Positions 54,922 through 64,000 of a stretch of 64,000 nucleotides of DNA are shown piece by piece; position 1 is the stretch's first letter, and the number at the start of each line of letters is the position of its first letter. The stretch spans positions 44,881,062 to 44,945,061 of the forward strand of contig CM067545.1 in the NCBI GenBank assembly GCA_034509755.1, written 5' to 3'. The stretch comes from Anisodus tanguticus. Taxonomy: Eukaryota > Streptophyta > Magnoliopsida > Solanales > Solanaceae. The notes beneath the pieces were generated by a model. It had not been told where the DNA came from. It saw only the letters and a program-made list of their open reading frames with translations, and made no database searches. A program made the translations under genes and the position numbers.

Positions 54922-56552
54922 TGGATGCGGTGGTAGAGGCAAAGGTGGCTCGGGTGGTGGTCAGTCGCAACCGGCGCGGTACCCAGTCCAATGGGCCAGC
55001 GAAATTCCATGGCAGTTTTTGGGTAGATTGGTAGCACCACCATGCCCGTACACAACTGTCGGGACCCTCTGGCAACAGCTCGGTCTTTTGGGCCTGGTCC
55101 ATTTCCTCGGATCTCGAGTCCCGCATAACAGGTACATCTCATGGAGGCCTAACTGGGGCAGTCCCAGTCTAGTTTGCTCACCCCGATAGAATTAACCCAC
55201 CCCTACAGCAGGATGAACATAGTGCAGCCCGATGACACTTGGTACATGGACACGGGTGTCATATCCCACCTCACGCGCAACTCTGGTAAGCTTTCACGTA
55301 TTTTTAATTTGCACACTCTTCAATCTATTTTGGTCGACAATGAAAATCGCATTTCAATTCATGGGTATGGAACCACACATGTACTGAAACCTCACCCTCC
55401 CTTCTCCCTCCGTAACGTCCTTTATGCCCCAATATCATCAAAAATTTAATCTCTATTAGGAAATTTGCTATTCATAATTGGGTATCTCTTGAGTTTGACC
55501 CCTTTGGTTTTTCTATGAAGGACCTATGCATGGGGACACTTCTTACGAGATGTAATAGTGTGGGGGATCTCTATCCTTTGTCATCCACCTCCGCTGCTAG
55601 AATTAACCCTCACTCATCCCTTACCGCGATCTCTCCATCCATGTGGCACAACAGACTTGAACACCCCAGAGATCCCGTTATTAATTTTCTTTGAAGTCGC
55701 AATTTTATTTCATATAATAAGGGGAACCTTGCGCCAAGTTGTTATTCTTGTCCTTTAGGTAAACATGTTAGACTTCCGTTTATGTCTTCTTTAAGTGTTA
55801 CTTTTTCCCCGTTTGACATTATTGATGCGAATTTGTGGACATCTCATATTGCTAGCAAACTTGGTCATAAATATTACTTGGTTTTGTTAGATGATTTCTC
55901 GCATTTTCTATGGGTCTATCCTCTCAAATTTAAGTCGCAGGTATATCACACGTTTATTGAATTCTGCACATATATTAAAACTCAATTTGAAAAGGACATA
56001 AAATATTTCCAATGTGATAATGGTCGTGAATTTAATAATTCCCTATTCCATAAATTCTGTTCGGATCATGGCATGGTATTTTGATTCTCGTGTCCTCATA
56101 CCTCTCCTCAAAATGGTAAAGCCGAATGAATTCTACGTATAATTGACAATATGATTCGTACCTTGCTCTTTTATGTTTCGTTCCCACTATCCTTTTGGGT
56201 ATATGCATTAAAATTGGTAGAATACATACATAACATATTTCATACCACCACTCTCCAAAATCGAACCCCGGTTGAAATTCTATGTCATCGTATCCCCACA
56301 TACGGTCACATATGCACGTTTGGATGTCTTTGCTATCCTAATCTTTCCTACACAGCGCCTTCCAAGTTAGCACCTAGGTCCATTCCTTGCGTCTTTTTGG
56401 GTTTCCCACCTAACTATAGGGGATATCTATGTTTCGATCCATCCACAAACAAAGTCATTGTATCACGTCACATCACGTTTGAGGAATCCATCTTCCCATT
56501 TTCCAATATCCGTCAGTTTACCATCTCCGACAATGGATTTCTTGATAATTAG
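54922..56552 (+). pseudogene. Element C protease and integrase
   Basis: 55174-55449 holds MNIVQPDDTWYMDTGVISHL (protease D-T-G intact at about 55249) and NVLYAPISSKI. After breaks, 55782-56084 has FSPFDIIDANLW (position of the first catalytic D), YYLVLLDDFSHFLWVYPLKF and KYFQCDNGREFNNSLFHKFC (second D). A stop at 56084 precedes the NGKAE motif. 56151-56552 gives FGCLCYPNLSYTAPSKLAPR and CVFLGFPPNYRGYLCFDPST. Confidence 0.82.
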
Positions 56553-57109
56553 GACAACTCCACTCTCATCCAACACATGCTACGTGGAACTCCCAATTCG
56601 GTTCCACGACCACTACCTCTAGCATCCCTCCACCACCCGCCATCACTTGCCTCCCACTGGTACACCCACACATCCCTCAAACTCTCGCATCCCAAAATCC
56701 GGTCATGCATCCACCCGGAAACACCCACTACTCACCCAGCTTTTTTGCCACCACACTGCCCCACCCCACCCCATCCTATCCTCTGGCAGCCCTCCCACCA
56801 CTGCATAACCCAACCCAACTACTGTTTGCCTCCCCCCAACCCACCCACCACTCTCCCATAACACATCTCCTGGACCTACAAACACCCGCACCCTCCCGCC
56901 ACGTACTTCCCAGTCCCACACCACACTACCCCATCCTGATAGACCCTAGCCCCCACAATATCCCTACCACACCACATGTAACCCATAACACCCAACCTAC
57001 ATACCCACACACCAAATGGAAACCCGTGCCAAACACAGGATGTTTAAACCAAAAGTCCACTTCAATCTATCCACATAATCCATATCACCTATACCTAAAA
57101 ACCCAAAAC
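56553..57109 (+). pseudogene. Element C Pro/His/Thr-rich integrase-RT linker
   Basis: C-rich on the plus strand, coding for Pro, Thr, His and Ser in several frames. It corresponds to the variable linker of the polyprotein. No fold expected. Confidence 0.6.
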
Positions 57110-58493
57110 TAGCCAAACTTGACCCGAATTGGAATGCGATCATGCGTGAGGAGTTTGATGCGCTTACCACTCAGTGCACCTGGGATCTTATTCCGAGGTC
57201 AGAGGGGTGAATGTGATTCATTGCATGTGGCTCTTTCGGCATAAGTTCAGAGACAGTGGTGATCTTGAACGTCACAAGGCTAGACTTGTGAGAAATGGCA
57301 CAGGGCAGTAGGAGGGTATTTATTATGGTGAGACCTTTAGTTCAGGAGTTAAACTGGCTATCATTCACACTGTTATGAGCATAGTTATGGGTAAGAACTG
57401 GCTGATTCATCAGCTTGATATGAAAATGCATTCTTACATGGGGATTTGAAAGAAACTATTTACATGCACCAATAGCCAGGCTTTGTACATCCAGAGGCTT
57501 CTCATTATGTCTGTCATCTCCGTTAGTCACTGTACGGATTGAAATAAGCCCACAGGGCTTGGTATAAGCATTTCACTACTTACATTATGCGGATTGGGTT
57601 CGTGTGCAGCAAATGTGACCATTCACTATTTATTTTTCATCGATGAAGTGACATTGTATACTTGTTATTATATGTGGATGATATTGTTCTGACTGTCACT
57701 TCTGATGTGTTGAAAAATGAGATCATTATTCTGCTTAAATCTAAATTTGCTATGACAAACTTAGGGAAGTTGAAGTACTTCTTGGGGATATCTGTGACCA
57801 GATTTGTAGATACTATGTTCCTGTGCCAGCGTAAGTATGCGGAAGAAATTATGTACATGGCTAAAATGGTGAATTGCAAAATCATGCCTACTCCGGTCGA
57901 TACGAAGTCGAAACTCAGTGTTGTTGACAGCTCATAAATATATTATTCGATACGTTAAGGGCACTCTTGATTATGGATTACATCTCTACCCCTCTGCACC
58001 GACCAGGCTGATATCATACATGGACGTCGATTGGGCAGGTTGTTCGGACACGCGGTACTCCATGTCAGGATACTATATGTTCTTAGGAGATAATCTTATC
58101 TCGTGGTCTGCCAAGCAGCAAGCCACACTCTCCTGATCGAGTGCAGAAGTAGAATATAGAGGCGTTGCAAACGTTGTCGCTGAGATCTGCTGGCTTTGAA
58201 ACCTTCTCTTAGAGCTGGAATGTCCCTTACGTAAGACATCTATGGTTTACTGTGATAACATATCTGCGATCTTATCTCATAACCCGGTTCAACGTCAGAT
58301 AACCAAGCATATTAAGATAGATATACATTTCGTTCGTGAGAAAGTTGCTATAGGTCATGTTAAGGTGTTGCATGTGCCTTCTTCATATCAGTATGTAGAT
58401 ATTTTCACTAAGGGACTTCCTCGACAATTGTTTTTAGACTTCAGATCCAGTCTCAGCGTCCGACCTCTTCCAGCTCCGACTGAGGGGGTGTGA
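57110..58493 (+). pseudogene. Element C reverse transcriptase and RNase H
   Basis: The RT start is decayed (DPNWNAIMREEFDALTTQCT near 57120, FLHGDLKETIYMHQ near 57430). 57662-57937 has MLLYVDDIVLTVTSD and FAMTNLGKLKYFLGISVT. A deletion after TKSKLSVV joins the thumb to the RNase H start. 57918-58136 has GTLDYGLHLYPSAPTRLISY with MDVDWAG. 58242-58493 gives VYCDNISAILSHNPVQ, HIKIDIHFVREKV and YVDIFTKGLPRQLF. GAG GGG GTG is followed by TGA at the LTR start. Confidence 0.82.
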
Positions 58494-58642
58494 TAGCGAA
58501 TACTACCATATATTCGTCGTATATTTTGTAATTAATACTTGTGTGTAATTATAGTAAATATAGATTCTCGTTCAATTAGGACTTAACATTGTACACACTA
58601 TATATATTTGTATTAATGAGAAAGATTCCTCAAGGAAGATCA
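58491..58642 (+). repeat. 3' LTR of element C, right end uncertain
   Basis: Begins TGATAGCGAATACTACC directly after GAGGGGGTG. Homology with the 5' LTR runs to GAGAAAGATT near 58629; the last 10-20 bases do not match. TGA closes the pol frame. Confidence 0.8.
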
Positions 58643-59755
58643 CCGTTCAAACACTTTAACGCATGGCATGTGGCCTCTTGCACCATACTTCTAAATCAAA
58701 GAATCTCTGAGTGACATATCTTGCTACGCTTTAGCAGATCTATATGTATTGAGTAATGCAAACCACATGCCTTGTTAAGCACAAATCCTACCAAGTTGTT
58801 CGTATTTGATAAAAATAACCTGACTATCTAGCAGGAGTACTCAAACACAACCCACCACCAAGAAGGTAGTCTCACCTCAAAAATATCATTTTAAGGTCCA
58901 ATGATGTAGAGATCCTCATACCGCACACCTACTAGTACTTGATGAAGCATATCTCCATCAGCTTATCATGTTTGTACACTAAAACTGAACCTCACTATTT
59001 ACCATCGTACAACCACCATAAAACTTGTCATATCATTAAGTCAAATTGTTCATAAGTTTTGTTCTCAAGGAACTCACACCCTACCCGGATGATGCACGAT
59101 AGTATTACCTTAACTTGTCTGTGACTCAAGTCATTACGATATTTCAAGTTCTAAGTCCTTTTATTCGAAAATAAACTATAAATCCTCCGAAGTACAAGTA
59201 ATTCTAGTATAGTTCCTGAATTGTCACGATGTATATATAATCACTTTATTAGTCTTAAATGAATTCCCTCAAAACTTACTCTTGCAATACATCGAATTAC
59301 CACAAAACCTTTGTAAAATAGTTGAAAACAACACGAAAATTGTAGTAAACATGGCCTTGAGCGTCTGAAAACTCTCTTTAACACGTCAATCATCACAACT
59401 AAAGGTCCTTCTGAGTTCACCAAGTCGCAGGTGCTACTCTATGCAAACTTTTCCATGAAAGTGCCTACAAGACAGGATTACACCAAGGAAACTGATTATT
59501 GATGCCGATAAAGTGTTTCGAACTACCATCACATTGTTTGAATATCCGTAGAACTAGTCTTGAATACTACACCTGATCCTTCTAACTATTGGGAGTTCAC
59601 TGGATATACTTACCCGTGCACATAATCATATAAGGATTAACATAAGGTTCTAACTCTCAATTCCTTAGATCCACCTAAGCCTTCGGAGCATCTTGCAACC
59701 TAAGTGACATATAAAAAGCTCGTCATGCCTATACGAATACCTGAGGCTAAAAACA
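58643..59755 (+). other. Spacer that must contain the 5' LTR of element E
   Basis: The primer site of E at 59756 fixes the LTR end at ACA 59755, but without the 3' LTR (beyond the window) its start cannot be placed. The rest is unassigned; no gene was recognised. Confidence 0.5.
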
Positions 59756-59769
59756 TGGTATCTGTAGCC
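59756..59769 (+). other. Primer binding site of element E
   Basis: TGGTATCTGTAGCC follows AAAACA, the presumed LTR end; a variant of the initiator-Met primer site seen in A and B. Confidence 0.6.
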
Positions 59770-59879
59770 TAAAAATACCTCCACTGCCACCGACCATAGC
59801 TCTCGGCTGCCACCCCCACAGAACCCTAGTATTTTTTTCAGCCATTCTCTCTCCCTTCTCCTCCTAAATTTCATCTTTC

Positions 59880-60520
59880 ATGGCTGACAAAGTCAAATTC
59901 CATCATGCACTTGCAGTAAACAACATCAAAAACTTTATCCCTATCACTCTTGATATGGAAAAGGGTCAATACTCCTCTTGTGCGGAGCTTTTTAAGATCT
60001 ATTATCGTGTTTACGAAGTTATCGACCACATCATCCCTCCTACACCGAAGTCCACAGACATACCCTCAGCTTCGACTTCTGATGATGCACTCTGGTCTCA
60101 TTTGGGATGCAGCCGTCCTCCAATGGATATACGACATAATCTCTAATGATTTGTTGCACACCATCATTTAGACCGATGCCACTACCCGCCAAATATGAGA
60201 ACATTTGAAAAGTATTTTCCACGACAACAAAACTCAACGAGCATTATACCTTGAAAATCAGTTCAAGGACGTTCATCAAGATGATTTCCAAAACGTGTCT
60301 ACATATTATCAAGAACTCAAGATGTTAGTCGACCAACTCTCCAACGTTAGAGCACCTGTCACTAATCAGCGATTGGTCATGTAACTTATTGCATGCTTGA
60401 ATGAATCATATGACGGCATTAACACCATCCTTCAACAATACACGTCATTACCTCCATTTTATGAGGCTCATTCAAAGCTTATTCTTGAGGAAACTTGGAA
60501 AATCAAGGCAGCACCACTCA
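59880..60520 (+). pseudogene. gag: Element E gag (broken)
   Basis: ATG at 59880 (MADKVKFHHALAVNNIKNFI), then ITLDMEKGQYSSCAELFKIY and HIIPPTPKSTD. A frame change leads to AAVLQWIYDIISNDLLHTII, ending in a stop at 60169-60171. QFKDVHQDDFQNVSTYYQEL and NQRLVM-LIACLNESYDGI continue with stops. After about 60520 the frame enters a GC-rich Pro/Gly linker (to 60965). Confidence 0.78.
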
Positions 60521-60965
60521 GGCCAGTATTGTCGATGTCGCCCTCACCACCGTCGTCGGGCCCTCCGCCGATTGTAGGGCCTCCAACTCTAGCAACCATA
60601 ACCGCCGACCCGAGGACCCGCATCCACCCGCAACAACCGCCGGACCAGGCAGTCCGGCAAGGGTCGCGGCGGATGGAATTCAGGCAACAACGGCGGCGGG
60701 AAGGGGCAGTCCCTGCCAGTAGTGACCGCGGCAGTGGCAGTGGCAGCAACCTCTGTTGTGGGTTGTTTATCCGTCATGGGCCAAGTGGCCCCCACCATTA
60801 TGGGCCACCCCTCATTGCCCATATTCGATGTCCTCGTGGACTCCACCTCAGAATAGACAGGTCCACCATGGCATACTCGGCTCACATTCACAACAGGCCT
60901 ATATAGCACAGCCCCCCTCCCGCCCTCAACTTATGCACCGACTGACAATGAGGCAGCTATGAACC

Positions 60966-62570
60966 CAATGTCTCTCTTGTCTTATTCCAATTTAAGTGAT
61001 TTAAATTGAAATATTATTATTGGTAGTAGACAAGACATTCCCATTCGCGGTTTTGGTCATTCATTCTTATCCCCACCACATCCACCACTAATCTTAAAAA
61101 TGTCCTTCATGCCCATAAACTCATTAAGAATCTAATCTATGTGCGACGTTTCACAACTGATAATAATGTTTTCCTTGACTTTGATCCTTTTGATTTTTCT
61201 GTGAAGGATTTTACGACAGGGAGACGAATTATGAGATGTGATAGCACCAGAGATCTCTACTATATTTCAAACGCCGTCAACAATCTAGCCTCAGTTTCAT
61301 CAACCTTTGTTGCTCTTTCATCTTCCTTATGTCACTCTAGATTAGGACTGGGAGATTTTGTTTTACGCTCCCTTAGAAAAATAATTTTATTAATTGCAAG
61401 TATTTGTAGGACTCCTATATGTGAATCCTGTGTTTTAGGAAAATATGTTAAATTACTATTTTCTGCATCCACAAATTGTTCTTTACAACCTTTTGATATC
61501 ATACATAGTGATTTGTTGACATCACATATTTTAAGTATGGCTGGTCATTGATATTATGTGTTGTTTTTAGATGATTATTCCAACTTTCTATGGACTTTTG
61601 CAATTGGCAATAAATCTCATGTCTACCTCATTTTTTTCTCATTTAGTGTTTTCGTAAAAATACAATTTGAAAAGAGCATTAACTGTTTTCAATATGACAA
61701 TGACAGGGAATTCAATAATAATCAATTCAAACAACTTTGCTCCACAAACGGTCTTACCTTTTATTTTTCCTGCCCTTACACCTCCTCCCAAAATGGTAAA
61801 GCCGAACGAAAAATTTGTACCATAAACAACCTAATTCGTGCCCTACTTGCTCACGCATCAATTCCCCTACAAATTTGTCATTACGCACTCTCTATGGCCG
61901 CATATCTCCTAAACATAATCCCAAATAAATCTCTTGCTCAACGGTTGCCCACTCAAGTTATGTTTCATAGGAACCCCTCCTACCAACACTTGCGCATCTT
62001 TGGATGTCTCTGTTATCCTATCCATCCGACCACTCACAAACTCTAACCCCGGTCTTCCCCGTGTGTATTTCTGGGTTACCCCGCCAATCATTATGGTTAC
62101 TCGTGTTATGACTTGTCGAGCCGTAAAATTATTATTTCTCTTCACGTCCTATTTGATGAGTCTCAATTCCCCTTTGCCTCCCTAAACTCGCCACCTCGGC
62201 ATTACTACGACTTTCTAGATGATGACATGAACCCTCTTCTAATTCATAATCTACATAGTATGTCATCCCAGAGCCCGGCACCCGCCCCCACCTCAGACAG
62301 TTCGAGACACACTGTCCACCCGATTCTGCCGATGGTGGTCCGGAACAACCCGCCTCAAGGTGATTCCGCAGCAACCTCGAGCAAATCGAGCATCGGTCAG
62401 CCGGTACCTCCACCCCTGCCCTTCCTCCTCTTCCCAGCAGTCCCACGGCACACACCCATCCCATCCCGCGTCCCTAGACATACTTTCAGACCATGGAAAC
62501 CCTTGTCATGCATTGAATTTATAAACCTAAATAGTTATTTAACCTATCTGTTTCAGTTGTCCCTTCCCCT
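60966..62570 (+). pseudogene. Element E integrase; protease core missing
   Basis: After EAAMNPM the sequence jumps to SLLSYSNLSDLN, skipping the WYMDTG block that element A has at this point. 61141-61551: FDPFDFSVKDFTTGRRIMRC, CHSRLGLGDFVLRSLRK, CESCVLGKYVKLLF and HSDLLTSHIL (first catalytic D). A stop splits it from 61558-62046: FLDDYSNFLWTF, CFQYDNDREFNNNQF (second D; the C of QCDNG is Y), TSSQNGKAERKICTINN (E). 62113-62625 has the end and linker. Confidence 0.8.
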
Positions 62571-62594
62571 GTCCCTCGAAATTCGAAGGATGCC

Positions 62595-63561
62595 TTGTCC
62601 GACCCTAATTGGAAATCCGCAATGATTGACGAATATATTACTCTTATTGATAATAATACGTGGGACCTAGTACCCCATCAACCTGATGCTAACATTATTC
62701 GTTCTATGTGGATTTTTAGACATAAAATGAAATCTGATGGTTCTTTTGAGAGGTACAAGGCTCGTCTTGTAGGACATGGCATGTCTCAACAGGTGGGAAT
62801 GGACTGTGATGAAATGTTCAGCCCGATCGTATAGCCCGTAACCATCCGGACCATCCTCAGCATTACTCTATCCAAGTCTTGGCTTATTCATCAGCTTGAA
62901 ATCAAGAATGCCTTCTTACTTGGGGATATTCATGAAACGGTATATATGCATCAGCCTATGAGTTTCAGGGATCCTATTTATCTGGATTATGCGAAAATCG
63001 CTCTGTGAACTGAAATAGGCTCCTCGATCATAGTACCAGCGGTTCGCCGACTATGTCTCCTCTATCGATTTTTCACACAGCAGATCTAATCATTCCCTGT
63101 TCATTTACAATAAGGGTACAGACATGGCTTACCTATTATTTTATGTTAACGACATCATCATCACCATATCATCTGATGTTTTTCATCGGTCCATTATGTC
63201 TCTCATTTCCTCTGAGTTTGCTATGAAGGATATGGGCTTCCTGAGTTATTTCTTGGGCATCTCTGTCACTCGACATTCTGGCGGACTATTTCTGTGTCAG
63301 AAGAAGTACACCGAAGAGATCCTTTACTGTGCAGAAATGACATCTTGCAAACCATCTCACACGCCAGTAGACACCAATTCCAAGCTCAGCGCTGATTTTG
63401 GCCACCCATTTTCACACCCGACTCACTATCGTAGCCTTGTTGGGGCCCTGCAGTACCTCACATTCACGAGACCTGACATATCCTATGCCGTACAACATAT
63501 CTTCCTACACATGCATAATCCGACGGAAGCACACATGCATGCCCTCAAACGTATTTTATGA
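62595..63561 (+). pseudogene. Element E reverse transcriptase
   Basis: 62595-62834: DPNWKSAMIDEYITLIDNNT, RYKARLVGHGMSQQ and EMFSPIV, then a stop. DVKNAFLHGD is decayed (EIKNAFLLGDIHETVYMHQ near 62890). 63124-63561: LLFYVNDIIITISSD, where catalytic YVDD reads YVND, then FAMKDMGFLSYFLGISVTRH and LVGALQYLTFTRPDISYAVQ. Confidence 0.8.
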
Positions 63562-64000
63562 TACGTCCAAGGTACACTTCACTTCGGATTACATATATAC
63601 ATGTCCTCGCTCACTGGTCTCACTTCTTATTCTGATGCTAACTGGGGTGGATGTCCTGACACCGGATGCTCCACATCTAGTTACTGCGTTTTCATCGAAG
63701 ATAACCTATTGTCTTGGTCTTCCAAAAGGCAACCTACACTATCATGATCCAATGCCGAAGCAGAGTACAGAGGTGTCGCCAACGTTGTCTCTGAGTCTTG
63801 TTGGAACCGTAACCTTCTACTTGAGCTTCACTGTCTGATTCAAAAGGCAACACTGGTCTACTGCGATAATATTAGTGCGATATATCTTTCCGACAATCTC
63901 GTCCAACATCAGCGCACTAAACACATTGAGATGGACATTCATTTCATTCGCGAAAAAGTGGCTCGTGGTCAAGTTCGTGTCCTTATGTTCCTTCCATATA
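63562..64000 (+). pseudogene. Element E RNase H, cut by window end
   Basis: TSYSDANWGGCPDT-like start near 63625, a stop at the SRSNAEAEYRG block (63746), then LVYCDNISAIYLSDNLVQHQ near 63855 and HIEMDIHFIREKVARGQVRV. It runs off the right edge. Confidence 0.75.

Larger units (their letters stand above)
53857..58642 (+). mobile_element. Copia retrotransposon C, old
   Basis: Plus-strand element of about 4.8 kb: 5' LTR 53857-54008, primer site, gag, PR, INT, RT, RH, 3' LTR from 58491 to about 58642. LTRs start TGATAGCGAATA. They differ by many substitutions and an indel near ACCATAT. The left flank is GAATA but no matching duplication follows the right end, which looks truncated or altered. 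The coding frame has many stops. Gag and RT are closest to element B. Confidence 0.88.
59756..64000 (+). mobile_element. Copia retrotransposon E, runs off the window
   Basis: Primer site TGGTATCTGTAGCC at 59756, then gag from 59880, integrase, RT and RNase H up to the window end. Gag and pol resemble element A. The frame is broken by scattered stops and shifts, and the protease active-site segment is missing. The 3' LTR lies beyond 64000. Confidence 0.85.

Noticed and set aside
56703..57112. Pro/Thr-rich secreted-protein-like frames
   Set aside because: They coincide with the integrase-RT linker of element C, which is C-rich in every frame.

Overview
This is plant nuclear DNA, AT-rich and crowded with repeats, almost certainly from a eudicot and most likely Solanaceae. 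The TS-type (TTG-tailed) SINE copies, Au-type SINE pieces, Stowaway and hAT-like MITEs and the style of the gypsy LTRs point that way; this is inference, since no gene here names the species. There is no bacterial operon, CRISPR array, rRNA gene or free tRNA gene.

Layout. 1-7.5 kb: a 3.2-kb gypsy solo LTR (811-4012), a scrap of copia pol (about 4296-5165), the 5' end of another copia element (5935-6621) and a truncated gypsy LTR (6622-7521). 8.8-10.4 kb: a copia-like solo LTR (8825-10048) and an intact SINE (10183-10400). 10.6-15.7 kb: full-length copia element A, whose two 277-bp LTRs read the same but whose genes are broken. 15.9-17.9 kb: an LTR scrap, an 86-bp tandem repeat, a purine-rich tandem duplication, and a CACTA-like end followed by palindromes on a 42-bp period. 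18.0-23.1 kb: copia element B.

23.4-29.4 kb is the only low-copy, gene-like part. It holds one exon resembling the end of a protein kinase domain (minus strand) and one two-exon gene (plus strand) for a 153-residue single-pass membrane protein of unknown function. Its 3.3-kb intron carries Stowaway MITEs and two truncated SINEs with clean target duplications.

29.9-48 kb: more MITEs, a gypsy solo LTR (30108-32213), an old copia element G whose left LTR holds an Au SINE piece that itself holds a gypsy solo LTR (33646-35491), a hAT transposon pseudogene (about 40993-44205) that cut the other LTR of G, a further gypsy LTR ending at 47145 and a MULE-like MITE. 48.3-52.4 kb: copia element D, an internal-deletion derivative. 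53.9-58.6 kb: copia element C. 59.8-64.0 kb: copia element E, cut by the window end.

Elements A, B, C, D and E are related: Gag without a visible zinc knuckle, Gag-Pol in one frame, LTRs of about 150-280 bp, and an initiator-Met-type primer binding site. No complete Gag-Pol frame was found; every copy would need proteins from elsewhere. I see no previously undescribed system. The best leads are architectural: pol stop codons formed by the first bases of the LTR, TA...CA LTR ends, a young but already defective copia copy, a three-level nested insertion and the 42-bp palindrome array.
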